Source: Ruminococcus sp. Marseille-P6503
GTDB taxonomy: Bacteria > Bacillota > Clostridia > Oscillospirales > Ruminococcaceae
Direction of reading: 5' to 3'
DNA: 64,000 nucleotides
Assembly: GCF_900604945.1 (NCBI RefSeq)
Contig: NZ_UWPB01000001.1
Coordinates: 434,001-498,000, forward strand
In this document: positions 17,045 through 25,337 of the stretch, piece by piece
Numbering within the stretch: the first letter of the stretch is position 1
How the letters are laid out: every line of letters starts with the position of its first letter
The notes under the pieces: model-generated
Told to the model about the DNA's origin: nothing
The model's input: only the letters and a program-made list of their open reading frames with translations
The model's database searches: none
Translations under genes and position numbers: made by a program

Positions 17045-18955
17045 ATGGATATGAAAAAGGCAAGGGCAATGGGCAGACAGCCGATGCAGAAGGGTCAGCT
17101 CAAGGTTCTGGGACGGGTATTGAAATATATGCTTAAGCATTACGCTTTTCTGTTTACGGTAGTTGTTGTCTGCATACTTGTTCAGGCGGTCACTACCATA
17201 AGGGGAATGCTGTTCACCCAGTCTCTGGTTGACGACTATATAGTTCCTATGCTTAAAACTCACGAGCCTGATTTCGGACCGCTTGCAAAGGCGCTCGGAC
17301 AGCTCGGACTGATTTATCTCATAGGAATCGTCGCGGCTTATTCCTATAACAGAATTATGGTCAATATAGGACAGGGAACGCTCAGAAATTTCAGGGACGA
17401 TCTGTTTTCAAACATGGAATCTCTTCCTATAAAATATTTTGACACTCACCCTCACGGAGATATAATGTCGGTGTACACAAACGATGTTGATACGCTGAGA
17501 CAGTTTATATGCCAGAGTATTCCGCAGATAATAAATTCGACCGTTACGCTGATTTTGACCTTTGTTTCGATGATAACGCTGAATATTCCGATGACCGTCC
17601 TTACTGTGGCGATGGCTTTTGTCATGGTTCGCGTAACCAATAAGCTGTCGCAGAGATCGGGCGTGCATTTCTCGGCGCAGCAGAAGGATCTGGGCGCTGT
17701 TGACGGCTTTATCGAGGAAATGCTGGAGGGTCAGAAGGTAGTAAAGGTGTTTTGTCACGAGGATAAAGCCGTTGAGGATTTCGTAAAGCTTAACGACAGA
17801 TTGAGAAACAGCGCCAATGAGGCTAACAAATATGCGAATATTATGATGCCGGTAAACGCCAACATCGGAAACATAAGCTATGTAATATGCTCGATACTCG
17901 GCGCGGTGCTTGCAATAAACGGCTATGCCGGACTTACGCTCGGAATAATTGTAGCGTTTGTAGGACTTAACAAAAACTTCTCGCAGCCTATAACCCAGAT
18001 AAGCCAGCAGATGTCTTTCGTTGTAATGGCGTCGGCAGGAGCTCAGCGGCTGTTCGCTCTTATGGATGAAACGCCGGAGCAGGACGACGGCTATGTTGAG
18101 TTTGTAAACGCTAAGTATAATATGGACGGCGAGCTTGAGGAGTGCGAGGAAAGGACCGGAACGTGGGCTTGGAAGCATCCGCATAAGGCGGACGGCACCG
18201 TGACATATACCAGAATGGTGGGCGAAGTCGTATTTGACGGAGTGGATTTCGGCTACAATGACGAAAAAATAGTTCTGCACGATGTAAAGCTTTATGCAAA
18301 GCCGGGACAGAAAATCGCTTTCGTAGGCTCTACCGGAGCAGGAAAGACTACAATAACGAACCTTATCAACCGTTTTTATGATATTCAGGACGGAAAGATA
18401 CGCTACGACGGAATAAACATCACAAAGATCAAAAAGCCTGCCCTCAGAAAAACTCTGGGTATCGTTCTTCAGGATACTCACCTGTTTACCGGAACGGTAA
18501 TGGAGAATATCCGCTACGGAAATCTTGACGCGACAGACGAGGAGTGTATGGCGGCGGCCAGATTGGCTAACGCGGACGGGTTTATTCAGCGGCTTCCCGA
18601 CGGATATAATACCGTTCTCACCAGCGACGGCGGAAATCTCAGTCAGGGACAGCGCCAGCTTATCGCTATCGCAAGAGCGGCAGTAGGAGATCCTCCGGTT
18701 CTGATACTTGACGAGGCGACCTCTTCAATAGACACCAGAACCGAACAGCTTGTTCAGGCGGGAATGGACGCTCTTATGACAGGCAGAACTACCTTTGTAA
18801 TAGCTCACCGTCTTTCGACAGTGCGAAATTCCGACTGTATTATGGTTCTTGAGCAGGGACGGATTATCGAGAGAGGAACGCATGACGAGCTTATAGCAAA
18901 GAAGGGCAAATACTATCAGCTGTATACCGGAAACTTTTCAGAAGAAACAGCATAA
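17045..18955 (+). CDS. ABC exporter subunit 2 (canonical Walker B, altered signature)
   Basis: The 636-residue half-transporter starts with ATG after AAAGGAGGAAGC. The membrane domain has a longer N-terminus than its partner, and an extra loop of about 50 residues (near 345-400) sits before the ATPase. The ATPase has Walker A GSTGAGKTT and a normal Walker B VLILDEATSSID, but the signature is LSQGQRQL rather than LSGGQ. In a heterodimer this weakened signature faces the degenerate site formed by subunit 1, leaving one active and one inactive ATP site. The gap to subunit 1 is 18 bases. A terminator follows. Confidence 0.88.
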   Translation: MDMKKARAMGRQPMQKGQLKVLGRVLKYMLKHYAFLFTVVVVCILVQAVTTIRGMLFTQSLVDDYIVPMLKTHEPDFGPLAKALGQLGLIYLIGIVAAYSYNRIMVNIGQGTLRNFRDDLFSNMESLPIKYFDTHPHGDIMSVYTNDVDTLRQFICQSIPQIINSTVTLILTFVSMITLNIPMTVLTVAMAFVMVRVTNKLSQRSGVHFSAQQKDLGAVDGFIEEMLEGQKVVKVFCHEDKAVEDFVKLNDRLRNSANEANKYANIMMPVNANIGNISYVICSILGAVLAINGYAGLTLGIIVAFVGLNKNFSQPITQISQQMSFVVMASAGAQRLFALMDETPEQDDGYVEFVNAKYNMDGELEECEERTGTWAWKHPHKADGTVTYTRMVGEVVFDGVDFGYNDEKIVLHDVKLYAKPGQKIAFVGSTGAGKTTITNLINRFYDIQDGKIRYDGINITKIKKPALRKTLGIVLQDTHLFTGTVMENIRYGNLDATDEECMAAARLANADGFIQRLPDGYNTVLTSDGGNLSQGQRQLIAIARAAVGDPPVLILDEATSSIDTRTEQLVQAGMDALMTGRTTFVIAHRLSTVRNSDCIMVLEQGRIIERGTHDELIAKKGKYYQLYTGNFSEETA

Positions 18956-18960
18956 GCCGG

Positions 18961-19009
18961 AGTCTCCGCATAACCTTATCGGGTTTGCGGAGGCTTTTTT
19001 GTTTTTTTG
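18961..19009 (+). terminator. Terminator of the MarR/ABC exporter operon
   Basis: Ten-base arms AGTCTCCGCA (18961-18970) and TGCGGAGGCT (18986-18995) with one wobble pair, followed by TTTTTTGTTTTTTTG. Confidence 0.85.
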
Positions 19010-19100
19010 TGAATATACGGAGTAAGAAAGACGTATACTTACGGTATCGGATAATATCCGCCGATTCAGGAAAAACAGTCTAAATAAAGCCGGTGATAAA

Positions 19101-19280
19101 ATGATAATGAAGCTTAAAAACGGAGAAAAAGTAGACATTTTGAACAGAGAGGATTTTATGCTTCATATATTTAATAGTATTTATCCCGCCGCAGACGCGG
19201 TAAACGCCTTGTCTGAAAATATAATAACCCGGCAGGATTATTACCGCGTAATGAGAAAATTAAAAGACAGCGGAAAATAA
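19101..19280 (+). CDS. Small hypothetical protein, 59 residues
   Basis: ATG 19101 opens a 59-codon frame ending TAA 19278-19280. The product begins MIMKLKNGEKVDILNR and ends RVMRKLKDSGK; it is charged, has no membrane segment and no motif I recognise. The upstream GGTGA is a weak ribosome binding site. Codon use looks like the neighbours, which supports coding, but no family is known to me. It lies alone between two terminator-like hairpins. Confidence 0.45.
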   Translation: MIMKLKNGEKVDILNREDFMLHIFNSIYPAADAVNALSENIITRQDYYRVMRKLKDSGK

Positions 19281-19333
19281 ATCAATATACAGCTTCGTTC
19301 AGCGTATCCGCGGCTGTCGTTAATAAAAAATTA

Positions 19334-19389
19334 TTGAATACCGCACCGTCCTGTGCTATACTGTAACAAAGCGTCAGGACGGTGCTTTT
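19334..19389 (+). promoter_or_regulatory. Promoter overlapped by a strong inverted repeat, before the GH43 gene
   Basis: TTGAAT (19334-19339), 17 bases, TATACT (19357-19362) reads as a promoter. Perfect 11-base arms GCACCGTCCTG (19343-19353) and CAGGACGGTGC (19375-19385), then TTTT, read as a terminator. The left arm lies in the promoter spacer and the right arm near the start site, so the element may instead be an operator. Confidence 0.5.
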
Positions 19390-19479
19390 GTATTGTCCTG
19401 ACGAGGGAAAATCAAGGCGCTTACCGCACTGCGTTTCGGAGAAAGCGTTAATAATGAAAGTATATTAAGGAGGATTTTT

Positions 19480-20802
19480 ATGCCTAATCCTATTTTGCCG
19501 CTGTGGGAATATATTCCCGACGGAGAGCCGAGAGTTTTCGGCGACAGAGTTTATCTCTATGGTTCTCATGACAGAACAGGCTCGGATTCTTTCTGTGATT
19601 ATAAGCTGAAGGTATGGTCTGCTTCGGTTCAGGATCTGAACAGCTGGCAGTGCCACGGCGACAGCTTTCACAGCAGAAGCGATGCCGATCATGAATCGGA
19701 TACCGCGGAGTGGACGGATCGCGAGCTTTACGCTCCCGACGTTGTCTGTAAGGACGGAAAATACTATCTGTATGCCTATATCGTCGGTTCCAGAGGCTGC
19801 GTCGGAGTAAGCGACAGACCGGAGGGACCGTTCAAACTTCTTTCAAAATATAAATATGACGAAAGCGACGCGGGCGACGAGGGTATATTCAACGACGCCG
19901 GAGTCCTGGTGGACGACGACGGAAGAGTATATATTTATTACGGCTTTGAAAGATCGCATATGAATGAGATTAATGCCGGCAATATGTTTGAGATAGTAAA
20001 AGGCTCGTACAAGCCTGACGTTATACCTGCCGGAAATAACGACGATGACTTTTTCGAGGCAAGCTCGCCCAGAAAGATAGACGGAAGATACTATCTTATT
20101 TATTCACCGAAAAAGGGAAGCAGGCTTTTTTACGCAATTGCCGACAATCCCTATGGACCGTTTAAAAGAATGGGGTACATAATTGACAACGGTAAGGATT
20201 ATCCCGGGGGGAATAACCACGGTTCGCTCTGCTGTATCAACGGTCAGTGGTATATTTTCTATCACAGAATGACAAACGGAACGATAATGTCCCGCAGAGC
20301 CTGCGCGGAAAGAATAGAAATATCACCCGACGGAACGATAGAGCCGGTTGAAATGACCTCTCTTGGCTTTGAAGCTTCGCTTGATCCGTATAAGGTAACT
20401 CCGGCGGAAATAGCCTGCGTTCTGAAGGGCGGCTGTTTTATTACGGAAAAAAACAGCTTTTCAAGACCTGTTACCAATATAAAGACCGGCTCGGTTATCG
20501 GGTACAGGTATTTTGATTTCGGAGATGACTTTTCGGGAACAACTATGGAGCTATGCCTTAACGTAAGCGGCTGCGGCTGCAGCAGTACGGTTCATGTTCT
20601 TATAGACGACTATGAAAACGGCGAGGAAATAGGCGTTTGCCGTGTAGGTATGCACGACGGTGAATACAAGGGACGTATCAAATGCGTTACCGGAAGACAC
20701 GCGGTATTTTTCAAAGTTGAACACGATTATTCAGGTTGGTTTGTCGACGCCTTTAAGGAAAGGAATCTGTTTGATCTTAACGAGTTTGTTTTCAGAAAGT
20801 AG
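19480..20802 (+). CDS. Glycoside hydrolase family 43 protein, cytoplasmic
   Basis: GH43 enzymes remove arabinose or xylose from plant polysaccharide oligomers. The 440-residue protein has a five-bladed propeller pattern: MPNPILPLWEYIPDGEPRVF with the base-type aspartate and YLYGSHD, ELYAPDVVCKDGKYYLY, and EASSPRKIDGRYYLIYS with the likely acid glutamate. Residues from about 310 look like a CBM6-type beta-sandwich ending YSGWFVDAFKERNLFDLNEF. No signal peptide is present, so it acts on imported oligosaccharides. AAGGAGG precedes ATG 19480. Sugar specificity cannot be told from sequence alone. No transporter or other hemicellulase gene is adjacent. Confidence 0.82.
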   Translation: MPNPILPLWEYIPDGEPRVFGDRVYLYGSHDRTGSDSFCDYKLKVWSASVQDLNSWQCHGDSFHSRSDADHESDTAEWTDRELYAPDVVCKDGKYYLYAYIVGSRGCVGVSDRPEGPFKLLSKYKYDESDAGDEGIFNDAGVLVDDDGRVYIYYGFERSHMNEINAGNMFEIVKGSYKPDVIPAGNNDDDFFEASSPRKIDGRYYLIYSPKKGSRLFYAIADNPYGPFKRMGYIIDNGKDYPGGNNHGSLCCINGQWYIFYHRMTNGTIMSRRACAERIEISPDGTIEPVEMTSLGFEASLDPYKVTPAEIACVLKGGCFITEKNSFSRPVTNIKTGSVIGYRYFDFGDDFSGTTMELCLNVSGCGCSSTVHVLIDDYENGEEIGVCRVGMHDGEYKGRIKCVTGRHAVFFKVEHDYSGWFVDAFKERNLFDLNEFVFRK

Positions 20803-20855
20803 CTGCTGTAAAACTTTACTTTCCGCTGCTTATTAATAATAAAAACACTACTTTA

Positions 20856-20896
20856 TATCCTTATGACGCTGTACGGCGGAATAAGGATATTTTTTT
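20856..20896 (+). terminator. Terminator after the GH43 gene
   Basis: Arms ATCCTTAT (20857-20864) and ATAAGGAT (20881-20888) are followed by eight bases rich in T. Confidence 0.85.
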
Positions 20897-21001
20897 ACGA
20901 TCAGACTAAATTTTACAGCTGATATGATTAATTATTGGAATGTTTATATAAATTCATTATAAATAGGTCGTATATATTAACTGAAAGTGTTAAAAAAGTG
21001 C

Positions 21002-21030
21002 TTTACAATAAGCTTATTTTATGATATTAT
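21002..21030 (+). promoter_or_regulatory. Promoter of the orphan response regulator, with a long leader
   Basis: TTTACA (21002-21007), 17 bases, TATTAT (21025-21030). The leader of about 185 bases to the start codon holds one stem, GGACA/TGTCC enclosing GATAC/GTATC (about 21083-21134). No T tract follows, so it is not a terminator. Confidence 0.55.
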
Positions 21031-21223
21031 AGTCGTAAGACAGTTACAATTTCTACATATTTGTTACTTACCCGGCTAAAATGGACAAAAATTATAGCGA
21101 TACAAATTTATGTATCCGACTGTCCGGCGGAATGAACTTCGATGCAGGATTTGTAAAAGCCGCAGAATTTATGCAGAATAGTGCATGGTGAAAAATGCGC
21201 CTGATCAAAAGGAGGAAGAGCTA

Positions 21224-21907
21224 ATGGTTAAGACGGTACTGATAATAGACGATGATAAAAGTATTCAGAAATTTTTAAGCATGGCGCTGATTAAAGACGG
21301 TTACAGGGTTTTAACGTCAGAAAACGGTATAGACGGTATTTCAACTTTTTATAATAATATGGCCGATATGGTTCTTCTTGACCTGGAGCTTCCGGATTTT
21401 GACGGTATCAAGGTACTTGACGCTCTGAGAGAGTCAACCGATATCCCTATTATTATAATCTCAGAACGTGATACTGAGGATGAAAAGATCCTGGCTCTGG
21501 ACAGCGGTGCGGACGATTACATAGTGAAGCCCTTCGGCGCAGGCGAGGTTATGGCAAGGATAAGGGCGGCATTCAGGCGGTATACTCCTAAGGAAAGTCC
21601 TGAAAAGGAGTTCAGTCTTGATTACCTGACAGTAGATTTCAGCCGGCGTCAGGTGTTTGTTCATGGAAAAGAGGTTCATTTTACTCCTTTGGAATATAAA
21701 ATTCTGTGTATTATGATCGAATACAGAGGAAAGGTCATGACCCATAAGAACATACAGGATAAGGTGTGGAACACTCCTACGACCGACGGCTATCAGACCA
21801 TCAGGGTTTTGGTTGCCAATATCAGACGTAAAATAGAAAAGCGCGGCGGCAAGCCGAGATTTATTACAACTGAAATAGGAGTAGGCTACAGGTTTGCGGA
21901 CAGCTGA
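21224..21907 (+). CDS. OmpR/KdpE-type response regulator, orphan
   Basis: The 227-residue protein has a receiver domain with the acidic pocket IIDDD, phospho-acceptor Asp53 (VLLDLELP) and the conserved lysine in DYIVKPFG, then an OmpR-type winged helix (FTPLEYKILCIMIEYRGKVMTHKNI, IRVLVANIRRKIE, TEIGVGYRF). It is closest in feel to KdpE. AAAAGGAGGAAG precedes ATG 21224; an upstream frame from 21185 has no such site. No histidine kinase or kdp genes are adjacent; the only kinase-like gene in the window, at 34615, lacks its histidine. Targets are unknown. Confidence 0.88.
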   Translation: MVKTVLIIDDDKSIQKFLSMALIKDGYRVLTSENGIDGISTFYNNMADMVLLDLELPDFDGIKVLDALRESTDIPIIIISERDTEDEKILALDSGADDYIVKPFGAGEVMARIRAAFRRYTPKESPEKEFSLDYLTVDFSRRQVFVHGKEVHFTPLEYKILCIMIEYRGKVMTHKNIQDKVWNTPTTDGYQTIRVLVANIRRKIEKRGGKPRFITTEIGVGYRFADS

Positions 21908-22117
21908 TATTAAAAAAACAAATATTCTTTTTAATTTGTCCGGCTGAAAACGGTAATATGATATAAATAAAAACACAATCAAAAATTTATATATTGTTAA
22001 TATTAAAATAATAATACTTCTACTTGAACATTTAGCTGTTTTGTGTTATTATAGTATAAGGAATCGCCTTTTGTAAGGCTGATTCTAATTAATTTATAAA
22101 TATCAGGAGGAATTAGT

Positions 22118-23074
22118 TTGAATAATGCTGTTTCTAAAAGAGGAACCAAGATAACGGTTCTCGGCACAGGCAGCGTGGGGGCTACTATCGCTTATACTCT
22201 GGCACTTGAGGGTCTCTGCTCGGAGATACTGCTTGTTGATATTGACGAGAAAAAGGCAGAGGGCGAGGCAATGGATATAAGGCAGGGCAAGGCCTTTTGT
22301 CCTGAAACGGATATACGCAGCGGAAAGGCTGAGGATGCCGAGGGCTCCGATATAGTAATCATTACTGTCGGAATTGCAAGAAGACCCGGACAGACCAGAA
22401 TAGATCTTGCTAAAACCAACGTAGGAATAATAAACAGCGTAATGCCGGATCTTGCTAAGGCTGCGCCGGACGCGGTTTATATTATTGTAAGCAACCCTGT
22501 GGACATTCTTACGTATGCCGCGGTAAAATCATCCGGTATCGACCCGCACAGAATAATCGGCTCAGGAACAATGCTTGACTCGTCAAGACTCAGAACCTGT
22601 CTTGCTTCTTATATAAACGTAAGCGCGCAGAACGTTCACGGCTACGTTTTGGGCGAGCATGGCGATACGTCGGTTATCCCGTGGTCGCTTGTTTCGGTTG
22701 CGGGAATGCCTATCGATGATTTCTGCAGCATTTCACAGCAGGGCGTGCAGATCAAAAGAGAGGAGATCGAGGAGGAGGTTCGTACCGCGGGCGCAAAGGT
22801 TATCTCAATGAAGGGCGCTACCTACTATGCTGTTGCAATGTCTGTAAAGCAGCTTTGCGAGGGCATTATACGCGATTCGGGAGCGATCGCCACGGTTTCC
22901 TGTCTTACCGAGGGCAGGTACGGAACAAAGGACGTATGCCTGAGTCTGCCGTACGTTATAGGAGCCGGCGGAATAAAAAGAGCGTTCTGTCCGATACTGC
23001 TTCCTGAAGAGCAGGAAAAGCTTGTAAAGAGCTCGGAGGCTCTGAGATCTGTAATTGATCAGCTGTCAATTTGA
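22118..23074 (+). CDS. Lactate/malate dehydrogenase family protein, probably malate dehydrogenase
   Basis: The 318-residue NAD-dependent 2-hydroxyacid dehydrogenase has the Rossmann motif GTGSVGATIAY, catalytic GEHGDTSV and the substrate arginine in DSSRLR. In the mobile loop the residue that separates lactate (Gln) from malate (Arg) enzymes is Arg88 (GIARRPGQTR), which points to oxaloacetate/malate. The next gene is malic enzyme, the same pair that forms the malate shunt in Clostridium thermocellum. Databases would often name this L-lactate dehydrogenase. AGGAGG nine bases upstream supports TTG 22118 as start. Enzyme assay is needed to settle the substrate; structure of the fold is certain. 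Confidence 0.85.
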   Translation: MNNAVSKRGTKITVLGTGSVGATIAYTLALEGLCSEILLVDIDEKKAEGEAMDIRQGKAFCPETDIRSGKAEDAEGSDIVIITVGIARRPGQTRIDLAKTNVGIINSVMPDLAKAAPDAVYIIVSNPVDILTYAAVKSSGIDPHRIIGSGTMLDSSRLRTCLASYINVSAQNVHGYVLGEHGDTSVIPWSLVSVAGMPIDDFCSISQQGVQIKREEIEEEVRTAGAKVISMKGATYYAVAMSVKQLCEGIIRDSGAIATVSCLTEGRYGTKDVCLSLPYVIGAGGIKRAFCPILLPEEQEKLVKSSEALRSVIDQLSI

Positions 23075-23092
23075 TATAAAGGCAGTACAGCA

Positions 23093-23161
23093 CAATGACC
23101 GCTTGACGGATCTGCATACGCTTTGCCGGCTCTTACCGCTGCAGTTCGTGCGCAGTCATTG
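23093..23161. repeat. Inverted repeat between the dehydrogenase and malic enzyme genes
   Basis: CAATGAC (23093-23099) pairs with GTCATTG (23155-23161), enclosing GC-rich sequence. No T tract follows, so it is more likely an mRNA processing or stability element than a terminator. Confidence 0.35.
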
Positions 23162-23201
23162 CGCGGTGACGCCTGAATTTATAGAAAGGACTTGAATTGA
23201 A

Positions 23202-24374
23202 ATGGATTATGCAAAGGAATCGCTGAAGCTTCACTATGACTGGAAAGGAAAGATAGAGGTGATCTGCCGCGCTCCTCTGGAAACGAGAGACGATCTGTCG
23301 CTGGCGTATACTCCGGGAGTAGCTCAGCCGTGTCTGGAAATTCAGAAGGACGTAAATAAAAGCTATGAGCTTACAAGACGTTCTAACCTTGTAGCCGTAG
23401 TAACGGACGGAACGGCGGTTTTGGGTCTGGGGGATATCGGACCTGAGGCCGGTATGCCTGTAATGGAGGGCAAATGCGCGCTCTTTAAGGCTTTCGGCGA
23501 CGTTGACGCAGTGCCGCTCTGCGTTCGCTCAAAGGAGGTTGACGATATTGTAAATACCGTAAAGCTTATTGCGGGCAGCTTCGGCGGAATCAACCTTGAG
23601 GATATTTCTGCTCCGAGGTGCTTTGAGATCGAAAGAAAGCTGAAGGAGTGCTGCGATATTCCTATCTTCCACGACGACCAGCACGGAACCGCGGTTGTAA
23701 CTCTTGCCGCGATGCTTAACGCTCTTAAGCTTACAGGAAAGAAGCTTGACGAGATAAGAGTCGTTACAAGCGGAGCAGGCGCGGCGGGTATCGCAATCAT
23801 CAAGCTGCTTATCTCAATGGGTCTTAAGGACGTTGTTCTGTGCGACCGTTCCGGCGCTATCTACAAGGGCAGAGAGGGTCTTAACGCCGAGAAGCAGGAA
23901 ATGGCTGAGATAACGAATAAGGAAATGAGAAAGGGTACTCTTGCAGACGTTCTTAAAGGCGCCGACGTATTTATCGGAGTATCCGCGCCGGGCTGCGTAA
24001 CTGAGGAAATGGTAAAGAGCATGGCTCCTGATCCGATTCTTTTCCCGATGGCAAATCCTACTCCGGAGATCATGCCGGACCTTGCAAAGAAAGCCGGAGC
24101 CGCGGTTGTCGGAACAGGAAGAAGCGATTTCCCCAACCAGATAAACAACGTTCTTGCTTTCCCGGGAATTTTCAGAGGCGCTCTTGACGTAAGAGCCAGC
24201 GACATCAACGACGAGATGAAGATCGCGGCGGCAAAGGCTATCGCTTCCTTCGTTACCGACGATAAGCTTTCTGCTGATTACATCATACCTTCGGCTCTTG
24301 ACAGAAGCGTTGCGGCTGCCGTTGCAGAGGCTGTTGCTCAGGCAGCTAGGGATTCCGGAGTTGCAAGGATTTAA
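23202..24374 (+). CDS. NAD(P)-dependent malic enzyme
   Basis: Malic enzyme decarboxylates malate to pyruvate with NAD(P)H formation. The 390-residue protein is the short bacterial form, without a phosphotransacetylase fusion. It has LAYTPGVAQPC, VTDGTAVLGLGDIGPEAGMPVMEGK, the metal-site IFHDDQHGTAV, and a Rossmann motif GAGAAGIA. It lies 127 bases after the LDH/MDH-family gene. With phosphoenolpyruvate carboxykinase elsewhere, the two could convert oxaloacetate to pyruvate and shift reducing power from NADH to NADPH. Cofactor preference cannot be decided here. The start ATG follows AAAGGAC at a suitable distance. Confidence 0.93.
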   Translation: MDYAKESLKLHYDWKGKIEVICRAPLETRDDLSLAYTPGVAQPCLEIQKDVNKSYELTRRSNLVAVVTDGTAVLGLGDIGPEAGMPVMEGKCALFKAFGDVDAVPLCVRSKEVDDIVNTVKLIAGSFGGINLEDISAPRCFEIERKLKECCDIPIFHDDQHGTAVVTLAAMLNALKLTGKKLDEIRVVTSGAGAAGIAIIKLLISMGLKDVVLCDRSGAIYKGREGLNAEKQEMAEITNKEMRKGTLADVLKGADVFIGVSAPGCVTEEMVKSMAPDPILFPMANPTPEIMPDLAKKAGAAVVGTGRSDFPNQINNVLAFPGIFRGALDVRASDINDEMKIAAAKAIASFVTDDKLSADYIIPSALDRSVAAAVAEAVAQAARDSGVARI

Positions 24375-24490
24375 ATATTTCTCCTTGTTATCGCCGGACA
24401 AATCCGCCGGCTACGCGGTCGGTATAAAAACGCTTGGGTGAAAATATTCCGGGCGTTTACGGAATCAGAGCATTGAATATTGATATTTTG

Positions 24491-24533
24491 CACAGCTTTC
24501 TCCGCCGCGCGGCAGGGAAAGCTGTGTTTTTTA
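24491..24533 (+). terminator. Terminator after malic enzyme
   Basis: Perfect ten-base arms CACAGCTTTC (24491-24500) and GAAAGCTGTG (24517-24526), followed by a run of T. Confidence 0.85.
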
Positions 24534-24605
24534 TTTTGGCAAGGCTTTTATCACACGTGAAACCGCCGGATTTTTGCTGCCGTCAGAGTAAAGAGCTTTT
24601 TAGTC

Positions 24606-24634
24606 TTGCAATTACGGCGGTTTTGCAGTATAAT
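24606..24634 (+). promoter_or_regulatory. Promoter of the HAD-pheA-ispF operon
   Basis: TTGCAA (24606-24611), 17 bases, TATAAT (24629-24634), 34 bases before the HAD gene start. Confidence 0.7.
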
Positions 24635-24668
24635 AATAAGGTAATGTCAGGAACGGAGGATTTTTATA

Positions 24669-25337
24669 ATGCTGAAAGCGGTAATTTTCGATATGGACGG
24701 TCTGATGCTGGATACCGAAAGGCTGCTGCAAAGATTCTGGTGCGAGGCGGCAGAATTTTACGGATATAACATGACTCCGGATACAGTGCTGGGAATGCGT
24801 TCTCTGTCCTCGCGTTATTCGGAAAAATATCTGAAAAGACGTCTGGGAGAGGATTTTGATTACCGTAAAGTCAGGGCGAAGCGTATCGAGCTGATGAATA
24901 CATATATAATGCGCAGCGGCGTCGTAAAGAAAAAGGGTCTTGACGAGCTGCTGGATTTTCTCCGGTCTTCGCCTCTGAAAGCCGCGGTATGCACCGCTAC
25001 AGATTTTGAGCGTACGAAGATGTATCTGGAGAACGCGGGAGTATATGATAAATTTGACGAGTTTATCTGCGGGAATATGGTGGAGAGAGGAAAGCCGGCG
25101 CCGGATATTTACGAATATGCCTGCCGCCGCCTTGAGCTTGCTCCTCACGAATGTGCGGCGCTGGAGGATTCGCCCAACGGCGTTATCTCCGCTGCGGTTG
25201 CAGGACTAAATACGATAATGATTCCTGATCTTACCGAGCCGTCGGAGGATATAAAGCCGCTTTTGTTTGACTGCTGCGAAAGTCTTGACAAGGTAATAGA
25301 TGTTTTGAAAAAAGAGCTGAATGAGGGTAGGATATAA
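24669..25337 (+). CDS. HAD-family phosphatase, beta-phosphoglucomutase-like subfamily
   Basis: The 222-residue protein has HAD motif I FDMDGLMLD (nucleophile Asp8 or so, general acid two residues on), a four-helix cap, motif II as CTATDFE, motif III lysine in ERGKPAPDIY, and motif IV EDSPNGV. Members dephosphorylate small sugar phosphates or act as sugar phosphomutases; the substrate here is unknown. The stop codon overlaps the ATG of pheA by one base, so translation is coupled, but this does not by itself imply a role in aromatic amino acid synthesis. Confidence 0.85.
   Translation: MLKAVIFDMDGLMLDTERLLQRFWCEAAEFYGYNMTPDTVLGMRSLSSRYSEKYLKRRLGEDFDYRKVRAKRIELMNTYIMRSGVVKKKGLDELLDFLRSSPLKAAVCTATDFERTKMYLENAGVYDKFDEFICGNMVERGKPAPDIYEYACRRLELAPHECAALEDSPNGVISAAVAGLNTIMIPDLTEPSEDIKPLLFDCCESLDKVIDVLKKELNEGRI

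Noticed and set aside
17408-18481. 357-residue minus-strand ORF opposite the ABC exporter subunit 2
   Set aside because: Antisense shadow of a well-supported gene, with no family resemblance.
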